DNA of 14,145 nt from Actinomycetota bacterium (GCA_005793785.1 SXPW01000072.1:1-14145), one strand, 5' to 3'; counted from the first letter of the stretch, positions 1 to 7,168 are shown. Numbers and translations are program-made. Notes: generated by a model not told the origin, from the sequence alone.

Positions 1-525
1 GAATTCGCCAAGGACATCCAGTCCTTCCAGCCAATATGGATCGACCCCGGCCTTGTAGATCTCATAGACCGGTACGGTTCGACGTCCCAAGGTGAGGGCA
101 GCCGCCGAGGCAAAGGTGACGATGCCACCCATCGTGAGCTTTCTGGTGAGCATCGAGCGCAGCGGGGTGTTGCTCCACTGCCGTAGCGAGTAGGTCGGCG
201 AGCCGGGTCCTGCAAAGATGTACGCGGCTTCGTCGACCATCCGTAGTCCGCGCTCGACCACGACGGGATCGGGGACGAACCCTGATTCGTCAGGTTGCAT
301 GCGTGTGAGTCCGGCGATGCGTAGCTCGATGTTGACACTGGTGGCGAAGTAGTCGACCGCTCGTTTCGCCAACTCGGGCGCGTTCTCCTGGAAGCCGTAC
401 GGGGTGTCCAAGACCACCGCATTCACCGGTGGTGGCAACTGCGCGGTCAAGCGACGATGTGTCGTCACCATGGTCGGTGCGGTTTCGCCGGATCCCATGA
501 TTGCGAGCACGCGTGGAAGCGTCAT
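1..525 (-). CDS. Peptidase S51 / class I glutamine amidotransferase-like protein, C-terminus cut off by window edge
   Basis: Reading leftward from ATG at 525 gives 175 residues with no stop before the edge, so the C-terminus is missing. It opens with a strand followed by IMGSGET (about residues 9-15), then VVLDTPYGF (38-45), GPGSPTYSLRQW (106-117) and TFASAAALTLG (137-147). This order matches the peptidase S51 (cyanophycinase/dipeptidase E) and class I amidotransferase-like fold, where a glycine-rich GGG/GPG turn precedes a nucleophile elbow. Ser140 in FASAAA sits where that family's GTSAGA serine would be, but the elbow is atypical, so hydrolytic activity is uncertain. No signal peptide or membrane segment is visible, so it is probably cytoplasmic. 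The start ATG overlaps the TGA of the upstream hydrolase (ATGA), implying translational coupling. The substrate is unknown. The fold call is from motifs only. Confidence 0.72.
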   Translation of the reverse strand, partial: MTLPRVLAIMGSGETAPTMVTTHRRLTAQLPPPVNAVVLDTPYGFQENAPELAKRAVDYFATSVNIELRIAGLTRMQPDESGFVPDPVVVERGLRMVDEAAYIFAGPGSPTYSLRQWSNTPLRSMLTRKLTMGGIVTFASAAALTLGRRTVPVYEIYKAGVDPYWLEGLDVLGEF

Positions 526-1370
526 CCGAGGAATCCCTCGGAGATGTTGCGGTGCAGAACATCCGCCCAGCGCTCGGGGTACTGGGCGTGCAGGTCGTGG
601 TGTGCGGGGGAGAACCACTCGACTCGCACCCGCTCATTCTGACGCATCGCCGACTCGTAGTCCCGACGCTTCGACTGCGACCACGAATCCCCCGAATCGG
701 CCGGCGTGAAGAGCGCGGGACGTCGCAACGTCGCAAGTTGGTCGAGCGGGCGGTGCTCCCACAGTCCGCGCAGCACGAGCATGTGTCGCTCGAAACTGAG
801 CCACGGACTCATCGTGCCGTCGTCGTGATGCTGCATGTTCGCAAGAGTCCCCGCGATCGCCGATTCGGGCCAGCCGCGGTAGTTGTTGCGCATCATTCGC
901 TCGAAGTCCGCGCTGCGCATCCCGGCAAGGCGGGGAGGTTGTAGTGCTTCGGCGCACTCATCCCAATTCTTGAACCGATCCGACAATTGGATGAGTCCAC
1001 CATCGACTCCGCAGACGCCGCGTGTCGCCTCGGGGTGGCGCAGTGCAAGTTCCACCACGACGTTGCCGCCCCACGATTGTCCCGCGACGACCGGGTGATC
1101 GAGACGCAACTCATCGATGAGTCCCGCGAGATCGGCGGTGACGTGGTGGAGGTCGTAGCCATCGTCGGGTTTGCTGCTCAATCCGTGGCCACGCTGGTCG
1201 ATGGCCAACACGTGGTAACCGCGACGTGCCAATTCGGCCGCAGCACCATCCCACAGTCGCGAGTTCGACGCGAGTCCGTGGACGAGCACGATCGAGGGCA
1301 AGGAGTTGGCGGAAGCCCATTCCCGCACGGCGAGTTGGATTCCACCGACGTTTACGAGTCGATGAGTCAT
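522..1370 (-). CDS. Alpha/beta hydrolase fold protein
   Basis: This 282-residue protein has the complete alpha/beta hydrolase layout: oxyanion-hole HG at residues 31-32 (VLVHGLASN), the strand and turn AIDQRGHGLS near 56-65, the nucleophile elbow GQSWGG at 97-102 with Ser99, a candidate acid Asp225 (PADSG), and a C-terminal His257/258 (PAHHDLHAQ). The length is normal for the family. No signal peptide is seen, so it is a cytoplasmic serine hydrolase such as an esterase, lactonase or C-C hydrolase. The substrate cannot be named. ATG at 1370 was chosen; an in-frame TTG at 1382 would add four residues and has a TATGGT hexamer just upstream. It is divergent from the oxygenase at 1415 across about 45 bp, so the two share a regulatory region. 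Its stop overlaps the next gene's start by 4 nt, so the two form an operon. Confidence 0.85.
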   Translation of the reverse strand: MTHRLVNVGGIQLAVREWASANSLPSIVLVHGLASNSRLWDGAAAELARRGYHVLAIDQRGHGLSSKPDDGYDLHHVTADLAGLIDELRLDHPVVAGQSWGGNVVVELALRHPEATRGVCGVDGGLIQLSDRFKNWDECAEALQPPRLAGMRSADFERMMRNNYRGWPESAIAGTLANMQHHDDGTMSPWLSFERHMLVLRGLWEHRPLDQLATLRRPALFTPADSGDSWSQSKRRDYESAMRQNERVRVEWFSPAHHDLHAQYPERWADVLHRNISEGFLG

Positions 1371-1401
1371 GCTGATGTCCAAGTCACCATACCCGTGGCA
1401 A

Positions 1402-1407
1402 TAGCGT
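1402..1407 (+). promoter_or_regulatory. Candidate -10 element TAGCGT for a leaderless oxygenase transcript
   Basis: TAGCGT ends 7 nt before the ATG at 1415, which puts the expected transcription start at or next to the start codon. No Shine-Dalgarno sequence is visible. The same hexamer with the same 7-nt spacing precedes the GNAT gene at 7851, which supports a real signal. No convincing -35 was found. Confidence 0.4.
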
Positions 1408-1414
1408 GGTGTGC

Positions 1415-2389
1415 ATGGCTACTGACATCTTGGATGTCGATCTGCTCGCGTTCGAACGTGGTAGCGCCAAGCAGCAGCGGGCGGTAGTCGACGGAGTCAT
1501 GCGGAGTTTGGCAACTGGATTCGTCTACACCAGTCATGATTTGTCGGAGGACATGCTCGACACCACCTATGCGATGCTCTTTGAATTCTTCAACAAGCCG
1601 ACGGAGGAGAAGCGTCGATACATCGCGACGGGTGCGAATGGACAGACGGGATACACCGACGTGCTCGTCGAAACTGCCGAAATCAGCGACAAGCCGGACT
1701 GGAAGGAAATGCTCAATTGGGGCAAGCAAGTGGAGGCCGGTCACCCAATGCGCAGGAAGTTCCCGCAGGCGTATCCCGACCAGGTGTTGCCCGAGGCTTC
1801 AGTGCCTGGTATCAGCGAGGTGTTGTACGCCTTCCATGATGCGATGATCGACCTCCAGACGAGGTTCCTGCGAATCATCGCAGTTGGACTCGGGTGCAAG
1901 GACACCTTCTTCGACGAGATGGTCGACAACGGGTGCGCTCTCAACCGCGCGATTCGTTACCCGAGCATGAAGAAGGTTCCCGGTGACGGTCACGTGTGGG
2001 CGGCGGAGCACGGTGACATCAATCTGATCACCGCGTTGCCCCGCGCAACCGCCAAGGGCCTGCAAGTGAAGCACGACGGCAAGTGGATCGATGCAGTGCC
2101 ACCCGCTGGTCACGTCATCCTGAATACGGGGATCATGCTGGAGCGACTCACCAATGGAGTCATTCCGATCGGTTGGCATCGCGTCGTTGCCGACCCGGAC
2201 TTCGACGGCGAGCGTTACAGCATCGTGCAGTTCTGTCACCCCCGCCCATCGACCCTGCTGGCGCCGCTTCCGACCTGCGTGACGAAAGATAACCCGCTCC
2301 GATATCCGACGATTACGGCAGGGGACGCACTCGACGAGGTGATCTACCGCATCAACTTGGTGGAGGGTGCGCGGCGCGTCACCAGTTGA
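1415..2389 (+). CDS. 2-Oxoglutarate/Fe(II)-dependent dioxygenase, isopenicillin N synthase-like family
   Basis: The 324-residue product has the non-haem iron triad His199-x-Asp201 (EHGDIN) and His255 (GWHRVV), plus the 2-oxoglutarate-binding Arg267-x-Ser269 (RYSIVQF). An N-terminal DIOX_N-like region (residues 1-120) includes FFNKPTEEKRRYI, and the jelly-roll core spans roughly 170-285. These are the hallmarks of soluble IPNS/gibberellin-oxidase-like enzymes that hydroxylate or desaturate small molecules using O2 and 2-oxoglutarate. All ligands are present, so it should be active, but the substrate cannot be deduced. ATG 1415 was preferred to GTG codons at 1406 and 1409 because of the TAGCGT hexamer 7 nt upstream. 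It runs in the same direction as pfk (37 bp gap) but shares no obvious pathway with it. It is divergent from the alpha/beta hydrolase. Confidence 0.88.
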   Translation: MATDILDVDLLAFERGSAKQQRAVVDGVMRSLATGFVYTSHDLSEDMLDTTYAMLFEFFNKPTEEKRRYIATGANGQTGYTDVLVETAEISDKPDWKEMLNWGKQVEAGHPMRRKFPQAYPDQVLPEASVPGISEVLYAFHDAMIDLQTRFLRIIAVGLGCKDTFFDEMVDNGCALNRAIRYPSMKKVPGDGHVWAAEHGDINLITALPRATAKGLQVKHDGKWIDAVPPAGHVILNTGIMLERLTNGVIPIGWHRVVADPDFDGERYSIVQFCHPRPSTLLAPLPTCVTKDNPLRYPTITAGDALDEVIYRINLVEGARRVTS

Positions 2390-2413
2390 CATCCCATGTT
2401 CACCCCCGACTCT

Positions 2414-2419
2414 TAGCCT
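2414..2419 (+). promoter_or_regulatory. Candidate -10 element TAGCCT for a leaderless pfk transcript
   Basis: TAGCCT ends 7 nt before the GTG start at 2427, so transcription should begin at the start codon. A perfect TTGACA occurs at 2386-2391, overlapping the oxygenase stop, but the 22-nt spacer is too long for a standard -35, so it may be chance. Confidence 0.4.
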
Positions 2420-2426
2420 TGAGACC

Positions 2427-3461
2427 GTGAACATTGGCGTACTCACTGGCGGCGGTGATTGTCCAGGATTGAATGCGGTCATCCGCGCCATCGTGCGCAA
2501 GGCCCACGGCACGGGTGGCCACCGGGTGCTGGGCTTCTACGACTCCTGGGACGGAATCCTGGAGAAGCGATACGAGGAACTGACGATTGCCCAGGTGCGC
2601 GGCATCCTGCCGAAGGGCGGAACCATCCTCGGAACCCGTCGTGGCAGTCCGTTCGATTTCGAGGACGGCGTCGAACGCACCAAGCAGACGTTCTCCGATC
2701 TGGATCTCGATGCGCTGGTGGTGATCGGCGGAAACGGGTCTTTGACCGTGGCATCGATGTTGGCCCGCGACCACGGACTGCCCATCATCGGAGTACCCAA
2801 GACCATCGACAACGACGTCCAGGGCACCGACTCGACGTTCGGATTCCAGACCGCCGTACAAATCGCCACGGACGCCATCGACCGCTTGCATACGACGGCG
2901 GAGAGCCACGACAGGGTGATGGTGATCGAGGTCATGGGTCGTGATGCCGGTTGGATCGCACTCCACGCAGGGTTGGCCGGTGGTGCGACGGCGATCCTGG
3001 TTCCGGAGGTCCCCTTCGACATCAAGCAAGTTGCCACCATCGTGGCGAAGCGTCACGATCGCGGTCGGTACGCATCGCTCGTGGTCGTGGCCGAGGGTGC
3101 CAAACCGGTAGCCGGCACCCTCGACATTCCGGCGCCGAAACTCGACAAGTACGGACGCGAATTGCACGGGAGCATCAGCCAGGTGATTGCCCCAGAACTC
3201 TCGCGCCTCACGGGTTACGAGTCCCGCGTCGTGCAGTTGGGTCACGTGCAACGGGGTGGCACACCAACGGCGTACGACCGCGTGTTGTCGTCGCGTTTCG
3301 GATTGGCGGCCGTCGATGCGGTGTACGACGGTTCGTTCGGTGACATGGTGGTATTGCGATGCGGAAACATCGAGCGTGCATCGATGGAAGTAACTCGTGG
3401 CAAGACTCGCACCATCGACCTGGATTTCTTCCACGACGTCTCCGCGTCGTTCTTCGGCTGA
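2427..3461 (+). CDS. pfkA: 6-Phosphofructokinase, PKTIDND (group III-like) type
   Basis: This 344-residue cytoplasmic enzyme phosphorylates fructose 6-phosphate in glycolysis. It starts NIGVLTGGGDCPGLNAVIR (residues 2-20, phosphoryl-donor loop) and has GGNGS (101-105), PKTIDND (124-130, catalytic base Asp128), MGRDAGWIA (170-178), the sugar-phosphate-binding VAEGA (221-225) and QLGHVQRGG (270-278). Gly104 matches the glycine of ATP-dependent enzymes, while Lys125 in PKTIDND is the residue shared by PPi-dependent and actinobacterial group III enzymes, so the donor is probably ATP but not certain. Asn103 replaces the usual Asp/Glu that helps bind magnesium. GTG 2427 was chosen because the family begins at this strand and a -10 hexamer lies 7 nt upstream; an upstream in-frame start would place 20 non-homologous residues across the promoter. 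ALDH follows after 17 bp. Confidence 0.93.
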   Translation: MNIGVLTGGGDCPGLNAVIRAIVRKAHGTGGHRVLGFYDSWDGILEKRYEELTIAQVRGILPKGGTILGTRRGSPFDFEDGVERTKQTFSDLDLDALVVIGGNGSLTVASMLARDHGLPIIGVPKTIDNDVQGTDSTFGFQTAVQIATDAIDRLHTTAESHDRVMVIEVMGRDAGWIALHAGLAGGATAILVPEVPFDIKQVATIVAKRHDRGRYASLVVVAEGAKPVAGTLDIPAPKLDKYGRELHGSISQVIAPELSRLTGYESRVVQLGHVQRGGTPTAYDRVLSSRFGLAAVDAVYDGSFGDMVVLRCGNIERASMEVTRGKTRTIDLDFFHDVSASFFG

Positions 3462-3466
3462 GCACC

Positions 3467-3472
3467 TACCCT
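3467..3472 (+). promoter_or_regulatory. Candidate -10 element TACCCT for a leaderless aldehyde dehydrogenase transcript
   Basis: TACCCT lies in the 17-bp gap after pfk and ends 6 nt before ATG 3479, the same geometry as the other leaderless candidates here. It could act as an internal promoter in addition to read-through from pfk. Confidence 0.35.
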
Positions 3473-3478
3473 CTAGAC

Positions 3479-4990
3479 ATGACCCCGGGTCGAACCCCAG
3501 TGCAGGACACGCTCGTACAGCGCTCCGGGAAATTGTGGATTGCGAACGAATACGTCGACGGTTCCGGTCCGCGCACGCCGGTGTTGAATCCCGCCACTGA
3601 CGAAACAATTGGCGAACTGACACAAGCCACGGCGGCGGAAATCGACGCGGCAGTGGCTCTCGCCAATCGGGCGCAACGCGAATGGTGGAGCATGAGCGCA
3701 CTGGATCGCGCCACCGCCTTGCATCTTGTGGCGGACCGAATGTCGTCCCTGTCGAGGACGACGGGAGAGTGTCTCACCCGGGAGATGGGGAAACCTTTCC
3801 GCGAGAGCAATTGGGAAGGGGGAGCGTCGGCTTCCGCATTTCGGTATTACGCGGAGATTGCGCGACACGAACAGGGCAGGGTGGCTGGTCCGGCAATTGC
3901 AGGACAGCTCCACATGGTGTTGAAGGAACCGCTTGGCACCATCGTGTCGATCGTGCCGTTCAATTTCCCGATGTTGTTGTTCGGTTGGCAGGCGGCAGCG
4001 GCGTTGGCGGCGGGCAATGCCGTCATCGTCAAGCCCTCGGAGCTGACCTCGCTCACCATCCTCACCCTGATGGAGGCCTTCGACCTCCTGCCTGCAGGAC
4101 TCGTCCAAGTGGTCACCGGTGGTGCCGAAGTTGGTCAACGACTCGTGGCGCACGAACGCACCCACGGTGTTGCGTTCACGGGCAGCGTCCCTGCTGCACA
4201 AGCCGTCGCACGGAGCGCCGCGGAACGATTCAAGCCGACGCTGATCGAAGCCTCCGGCAACGACCCCTTCATCGTCATGCCTACGGCGCCGCTCGACGCG
4301 GCAGCCAGAGGTGCGGCATTCGCCGCCTTCCTCAACTGTGGTCAGGTGTGCACCTCCGCCGAACGTTTCTACGTGCACGCCGATATTTACGACCGGTTCC
4401 TCGAGGCACTCACGCAACAAGCGAAATCACTCCGCGTCGGCAACGGGCTCGGTGCAGTGGACATCGGGCCGATGGCATCGCACCGAGAACGCGATCGCGT
4501 CGAGCGCATCGTCGCGCGGGCCGTGGAACAAGGAGCAATCGTCCGCACCGGGGCACGACGGCCGCCGCACGAGCCGCGTGGTGCGTTCTACGAGCCGACC
4601 GTCCTCGAGGTCCGTGCACATTTCGACATCATGCGTGGCGAGTGCTTCGGACCACTTGCTCCGATATGTCGCGTCGACAGTCTCGACGAAGCCCTTGCAC
4701 TCGCCAACGATTCGCAATTGGGTCTCGGGGCCAACATCTACACCGAGGACTTGTCCGAGGCTTTCCGCGCGATCAACGAATTGGAGACGGGAATCGTGTG
4801 GGTGAACACTCCACTCAACGACAACGACGCGATACCGTTCGGCGGTCGCAAGTTCACCGGTGCGGGCCGCGAACTCGGGGCGGAGGGTCTGGACCAGTTC
4901 AGGCGCTCGAAGATGGTGATGATCGCCCCGACCGCGCAACCCGACCCGGAATGGTTCCCTTATCCGGACAGAGACGCCTTCGGTCAGTAA
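3479..4990 (+). CDS. NAD(P)-dependent aldehyde dehydrogenase
   Basis: This 503-residue protein is of normal length for the superfamily and oxidises an aldehyde to its carboxylate. Visible landmarks are Asn162 in VPFNFPM (transition-state stabilisation), Lys185 in VKPSE (cofactor binding), FTGS at 233-236 (Rossmann turn), the general base Glu257, catalytic Cys291 in GQVCTSAERF, and Glu388-x-Phe in ECFGPLAP (nicotinamide ribose). All catalytic residues are intact. The motif around Glu257 reads IEASGNDPF rather than the common ELGGK(S/N)P, which marks a less common subfamily. The C-terminal NTPLNDNDAIPFGGRKFTGAG segment is typical. The substrate is unresolved; succinate semialdehyde, benzaldehyde-like and glyceraldehyde-type enzymes are all possible. 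No signal peptide is present. It follows pfk by 17 bp and has no clear terminator after it. Confidence 0.92.
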   Translation: MTPGRTPVQDTLVQRSGKLWIANEYVDGSGPRTPVLNPATDETIGELTQATAAEIDAAVALANRAQREWWSMSALDRATALHLVADRMSSLSRTTGECLTREMGKPFRESNWEGGASASAFRYYAEIARHEQGRVAGPAIAGQLHMVLKEPLGTIVSIVPFNFPMLLFGWQAAAALAAGNAVIVKPSELTSLTILTLMEAFDLLPAGLVQVVTGGAEVGQRLVAHERTHGVAFTGSVPAAQAVARSAAERFKPTLIEASGNDPFIVMPTAPLDAAARGAAFAAFLNCGQVCTSAERFYVHADIYDRFLEALTQQAKSLRVGNGLGAVDIGPMASHRERDRVERIVARAVEQGAIVRTGARRPPHEPRGAFYEPTVLEVRAHFDIMRGECFGPLAPICRVDSLDEALALANDSQLGLGANIYTEDLSEAFRAINELETGIVWVNTPLNDNDAIPFGGRKFTGAGRELGAEGLDQFRRSKMVMIAPTAQPDPEWFPYPDRDAFGQ

Positions 4991-5003
4991 CCAGACACGG
5001 AGA

Positions 5004-5047
5004 GTTCACCTCGTCGCGCCGTGGGCGTAACACTGAGTTCATCGTGA
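5004..5047 (+). promoter_or_regulatory. PHO-box-like direct repeats upstream of phoX
   Basis: GTTCACC at 5004-5010 and GTTCATC at 5037-5043 start exactly 33 nt apart, which is three units of the 11-nt PhoP-binding repeat known from Streptomyces (core GTTCACC). The third unit (5026-5036, CGTAACACTGA) is a weaker match and the second unit does not match. A GATTCT hexamer at 5064-5069 could be the -10, which would place the last repeat near the -35 position, as is usual for PhoP-activated promoters. The repeats are seen; the regulator is inferred. Confidence 0.4.
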
Positions 5048-5075
5048 TGTAACCCCGGTATTGGATTCTCTTTCC

Positions 5076-5118
5076 GTCACCGAAGCACTCGGTGGCGTGG
5101 GCTCGGCGGCTGCCCACG
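5076..5118 (+). promoter_or_regulatory. Two abutting hairpins in the phoX 5' leader
   Basis: Hairpin 1 pairs 5076-5083 (gtcaccga) with 5089-5096 (tcggtggc), 8 bp including one G-U, around loop agcac. Hairpin 2 pairs cgtgggc (5096-5102) with gcccacg (5112-5118) around a 9-nt loop; the two helices compete only for base 5096. They lie just upstream of the ribosome binding site. Neither is followed by a U-run, so they are not a terminator for the upstream ALDH gene. They may stabilise or regulate the phoX message. Confidence 0.4.
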
Positions 5119-5145
5119 GAGCATTCACCAAACATGAGGGAAAAC

Positions 5146-6984
5146 ATGACTGATCACATCGACCTAGAAGACATCGGGAGCAATCCCACCGACAATCGGG
5201 CGTTCCACGACGTGCTGGATGCGTTCGTCTCGCGACGAGCCGTCATCGCCGGTGGTCTTGCCGGCGCTGCGTTCGCATTCGCCGGGAGCAAGGTTTCGGC
5301 AAAGGGAATCGCGCCCACGAAGCGAACAGCGAGCGGCGTAGCAGCCAAGGCGCGACCCGCCATTGGATTCACCTCGATTCCACTCCAGAACTCTCCGATG
5401 CCGACCATCGCACCGGAATACCAGTACTCCTCCCTCGTTCCCTGGCGTACTCGCCTGGACGGCAAGGGCGAATTTCCGGAGGCGCTCACGTCCGATCAAC
5501 AGGCAGTGTCGATGGGACTCGGCCACGACGGCATGTGGTACTTCGGCGACAACCGCAAGGGAATGCTCGCGATCAACTTCGAGTACGGCACCAGCCAGCA
5601 TGCACTCGGCAAAGCCGAGCCAACCACCCTCGAGGAGGTTCGCATCAAACAGCATCTCCACGGTGTGGGCGTCGTCTACATCGAGAAAGGTGCAAAAGGT
5701 TGGTCCTTGAAGAAGGACAAGCGCAACCGTCGAATCCACGTGAATACCCCGGTGGAATTCAGTGGTCCGGCTGCAAAGAGTGACCTGCTGGTGAACACCG
5801 CACGCAATGAACCACTCGGCACGATCAACAACTGCGCCAACGGTTACACGCCCTGGGGCACGTACCTCACTTGCGAAGAGAACTTCAACGGATACTTCGG
5901 CTCCACGAGCACGACCTGGAAGGCGAGCACCGAAGAGGCTCGCTACGGTGTCACAGCCGCCGGATTCGGGTACGCCTGGCACAAGTTCGACGCTCGTTTC
6001 GATCGTTCGCAGCCCGGCTACGCCAACGAGATCAATCGTTTCGGATGGGTCGTTGAAATCGATCCGGAGAATCCGAAGGCCAAGCCCGTCAAGCGCACCG
6101 CACTCGGTCGCGTCAAGCACGAAGGTGCCGATGTGGTGGTGGGCAAGGACAACCGAGTCGTCGTGTACATGGGTGACGACGAACGCTTCGATTACGTCTA
6201 CAAGTTCGTTTCGGCTCGTGACTACAAGAAGATGATCGCCGCGGGCAAGAGTCCACTCGACGAGGGCACGCTGTACGCGGCCAAGTTCAACGACGACGGA
6301 ACCGGTTCGTGGCTCGAACTGAGCCCGAGCAATCCGGCACTCTCGTCGTGGACGATCGACAAGATCCTCGTCCACACGCGATTGGCTGCCGACCTCGCGG
6401 GCGCAACCAAGATGGACCGACCTGAGTGGGTCAGCACCGGAGCGGATGGTTGGGAGTACCTCACCTTGACCAACAACTCGAATCGTGGCAAGTCGGGTCA
6501 GCCCACCACCAATGCTGCGAATCCCACGAAGGAGAACACCGAAGGTCACGTCATTCGTTGGAAGGATGCCGACAGCCACATCGGAACGACATTCCAGTGG
6601 AACATCTTCTTCCTTGCGAAGGAAATCTTCGACGAAGGCGGTCAGATGTTCGGTTCACCCGACGGTATCTGGGCCGACCCGGATGGTCGCATCTTCATCC
6701 AGACCGACGGCACACAGCCGGGAAAGAACAACGATCAGATGCTCGTTGCCGACGCCAAGACCAAGGAAATCAAGCGCATCTTCACGGGTGTTGCCGGTTG
6801 CGAGGTCACTGGCGTGGCGGTCACCCCGGATCGCAAGACGATGTTCGTCAACTTGCAGCATCCAGGCGACGGCAATCCTGCGATCACCAACTTCCCGGCC
6901 AAGTTCACCGGTGCCACGGGTCCGAAGCCACGGGACTGCACCATCGTGATCACCCGCAAGGACGGGGGAGTCATCGGCAGCTGA
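5146..6984 (+). CDS. phoX: PhoX-type (DUF839) alkaline phosphatase, Tat-exported
   Basis: The 612-residue product carries a twin-arginine signal: VSRRAVI at residues 28-34, then an alanine/glycine-rich hydrophobic stretch to about 50, preceded by the SNPTDNRAFHDVL segment typical of PhoX. The body has NNCANGYTPWGTYLTCEENF (228-247, the cysteine region that in characterised PhoX binds the Fe/Ca cofactor), KHEGADVV (324-331), MGDDERFDYVYKF (342-354), the beta-propeller repeat DGIWADPDGRIFIQTDG (506-522) and GCEVTGVAVTPD (551-562). PhoX enzymes hydrolyse phosphomonoesters outside the cytoplasmic membrane, mainly under phosphate limitation. ATG 5146 was chosen because GAGGG at 5136-5140 gives a 5-nt Shine-Dalgarno spacing, the clearest in the window; longer in-frame starts lack one. 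PHO-box-like repeats and hairpins lie upstream. Some DUF839 proteins are not proven phosphatases. Confidence 0.9.
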   Translation: MTDHIDLEDIGSNPTDNRAFHDVLDAFVSRRAVIAGGLAGAAFAFAGSKVSAKGIAPTKRTASGVAAKARPAIGFTSIPLQNSPMPTIAPEYQYSSLVPWRTRLDGKGEFPEALTSDQQAVSMGLGHDGMWYFGDNRKGMLAINFEYGTSQHALGKAEPTTLEEVRIKQHLHGVGVVYIEKGAKGWSLKKDKRNRRIHVNTPVEFSGPAAKSDLLVNTARNEPLGTINNCANGYTPWGTYLTCEENFNGYFGSTSTTWKASTEEARYGVTAAGFGYAWHKFDARFDRSQPGYANEINRFGWVVEIDPENPKAKPVKRTALGRVKHEGADVVVGKDNRVVVYMGDDERFDYVYKFVSARDYKKMIAAGKSPLDEGTLYAAKFNDDGTGSWLELSPSNPALSSWTIDKILVHTRLAADLAGATKMDRPEWVSTGADGWEYLTLTNNSNRGKSGQPTTNAANPTKENTEGHVIRWKDADSHIGTTFQWNIFFLAKEIFDEGGQMFGSPDGIWADPDGRIFIQTDGTQPGKNNDQMLVADAKTKEIKRIFTGVAGCEVTGVAVTPDRKTMFVNLQHPGDGNPAITNFPAKFTGATGPKPRDCTIVITRKDGGVIGS

Positions 6985-7021
6985 GCATTGCTCGGTTGCA
7001 TCATCGAAATACGCAGCGCTT

Positions 7022-7072
7022 CCTGCCGGGAGGCAACGAGGGAACCCCTTCCCCTGGTTGTCTCTTGGCAGG
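7022..7072 (+). terminator. Long stem-loop downstream of phoX, probable 3'-end structure
   Basis: A 16-nt arm at 7022-7037 pairs fully with 7057-7072, three of the pairs being G-U in plus-strand RNA. The 19-nt interior folds again as GGGAA/TTCCC (7040-7044 with 7049-7053) around CCCC. In minus-strand RNA the G-U pairs become A-C mismatches, so the structure belongs to the phoX transcript rather than upp. No U-run follows, so intrinsic termination is not assured; it may protect the 3' end or act with Rho. Confidence 0.5.
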
Positions 7073-7136
7073 AGGTTGCGAGTTTGTCGCACGAGTAGAC
7101 CGAAATTGAATTGGTGACCGAAAGAAGCGACGGAGG

Positions 7137-7168
7137 GATCGCTAGTTCGGTGGTCCGAATTGGCGGTC
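7137..7168 (+). terminator. Second stem-loop in the phoX-upp convergent region, overlapping the upp stop codon
   Basis: Bases 7137-7150 pair with 7155-7168 (14 bp with three G-U) around the tetraloop TGGT. As with the hairpin at 7022, the wobbles pair only in plus-strand RNA. The right arm lies inside the last codons of upp on the other strand, so coding constraint could have produced part of it by chance. No U-run follows. Confidence 0.35.

Noticed and set aside
1..6. GAATTC (EcoRI site) exactly at the left edge, suggesting a cloned restriction fragment
   Set aside because: Other GAATTC sites occur inside the window (for example near 1582, 5755 and 8832), so a complete EcoRI digest is excluded and the edge may be chance.
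2386..2391. Perfect TTGACA before pfk as a -35 element
   Set aside because: The spacer to the TAGCCT -10 candidate is 22 nt, well outside the usual 16-18, and the motif overlaps the oxygenase stop codon.
5164..6579. 471-codon open frame antisense to phoX
   Set aside because: No recognisable motif, and the plus strand encodes a complete Tat-exported PhoX with a Shine-Dalgarno site.
7086..7122. Direct repeat of ACCGAAA in the phoX-upp gap
   Set aside because: Two 7-nt copies with no fixed phase or palindrome; expected by chance in this composition.
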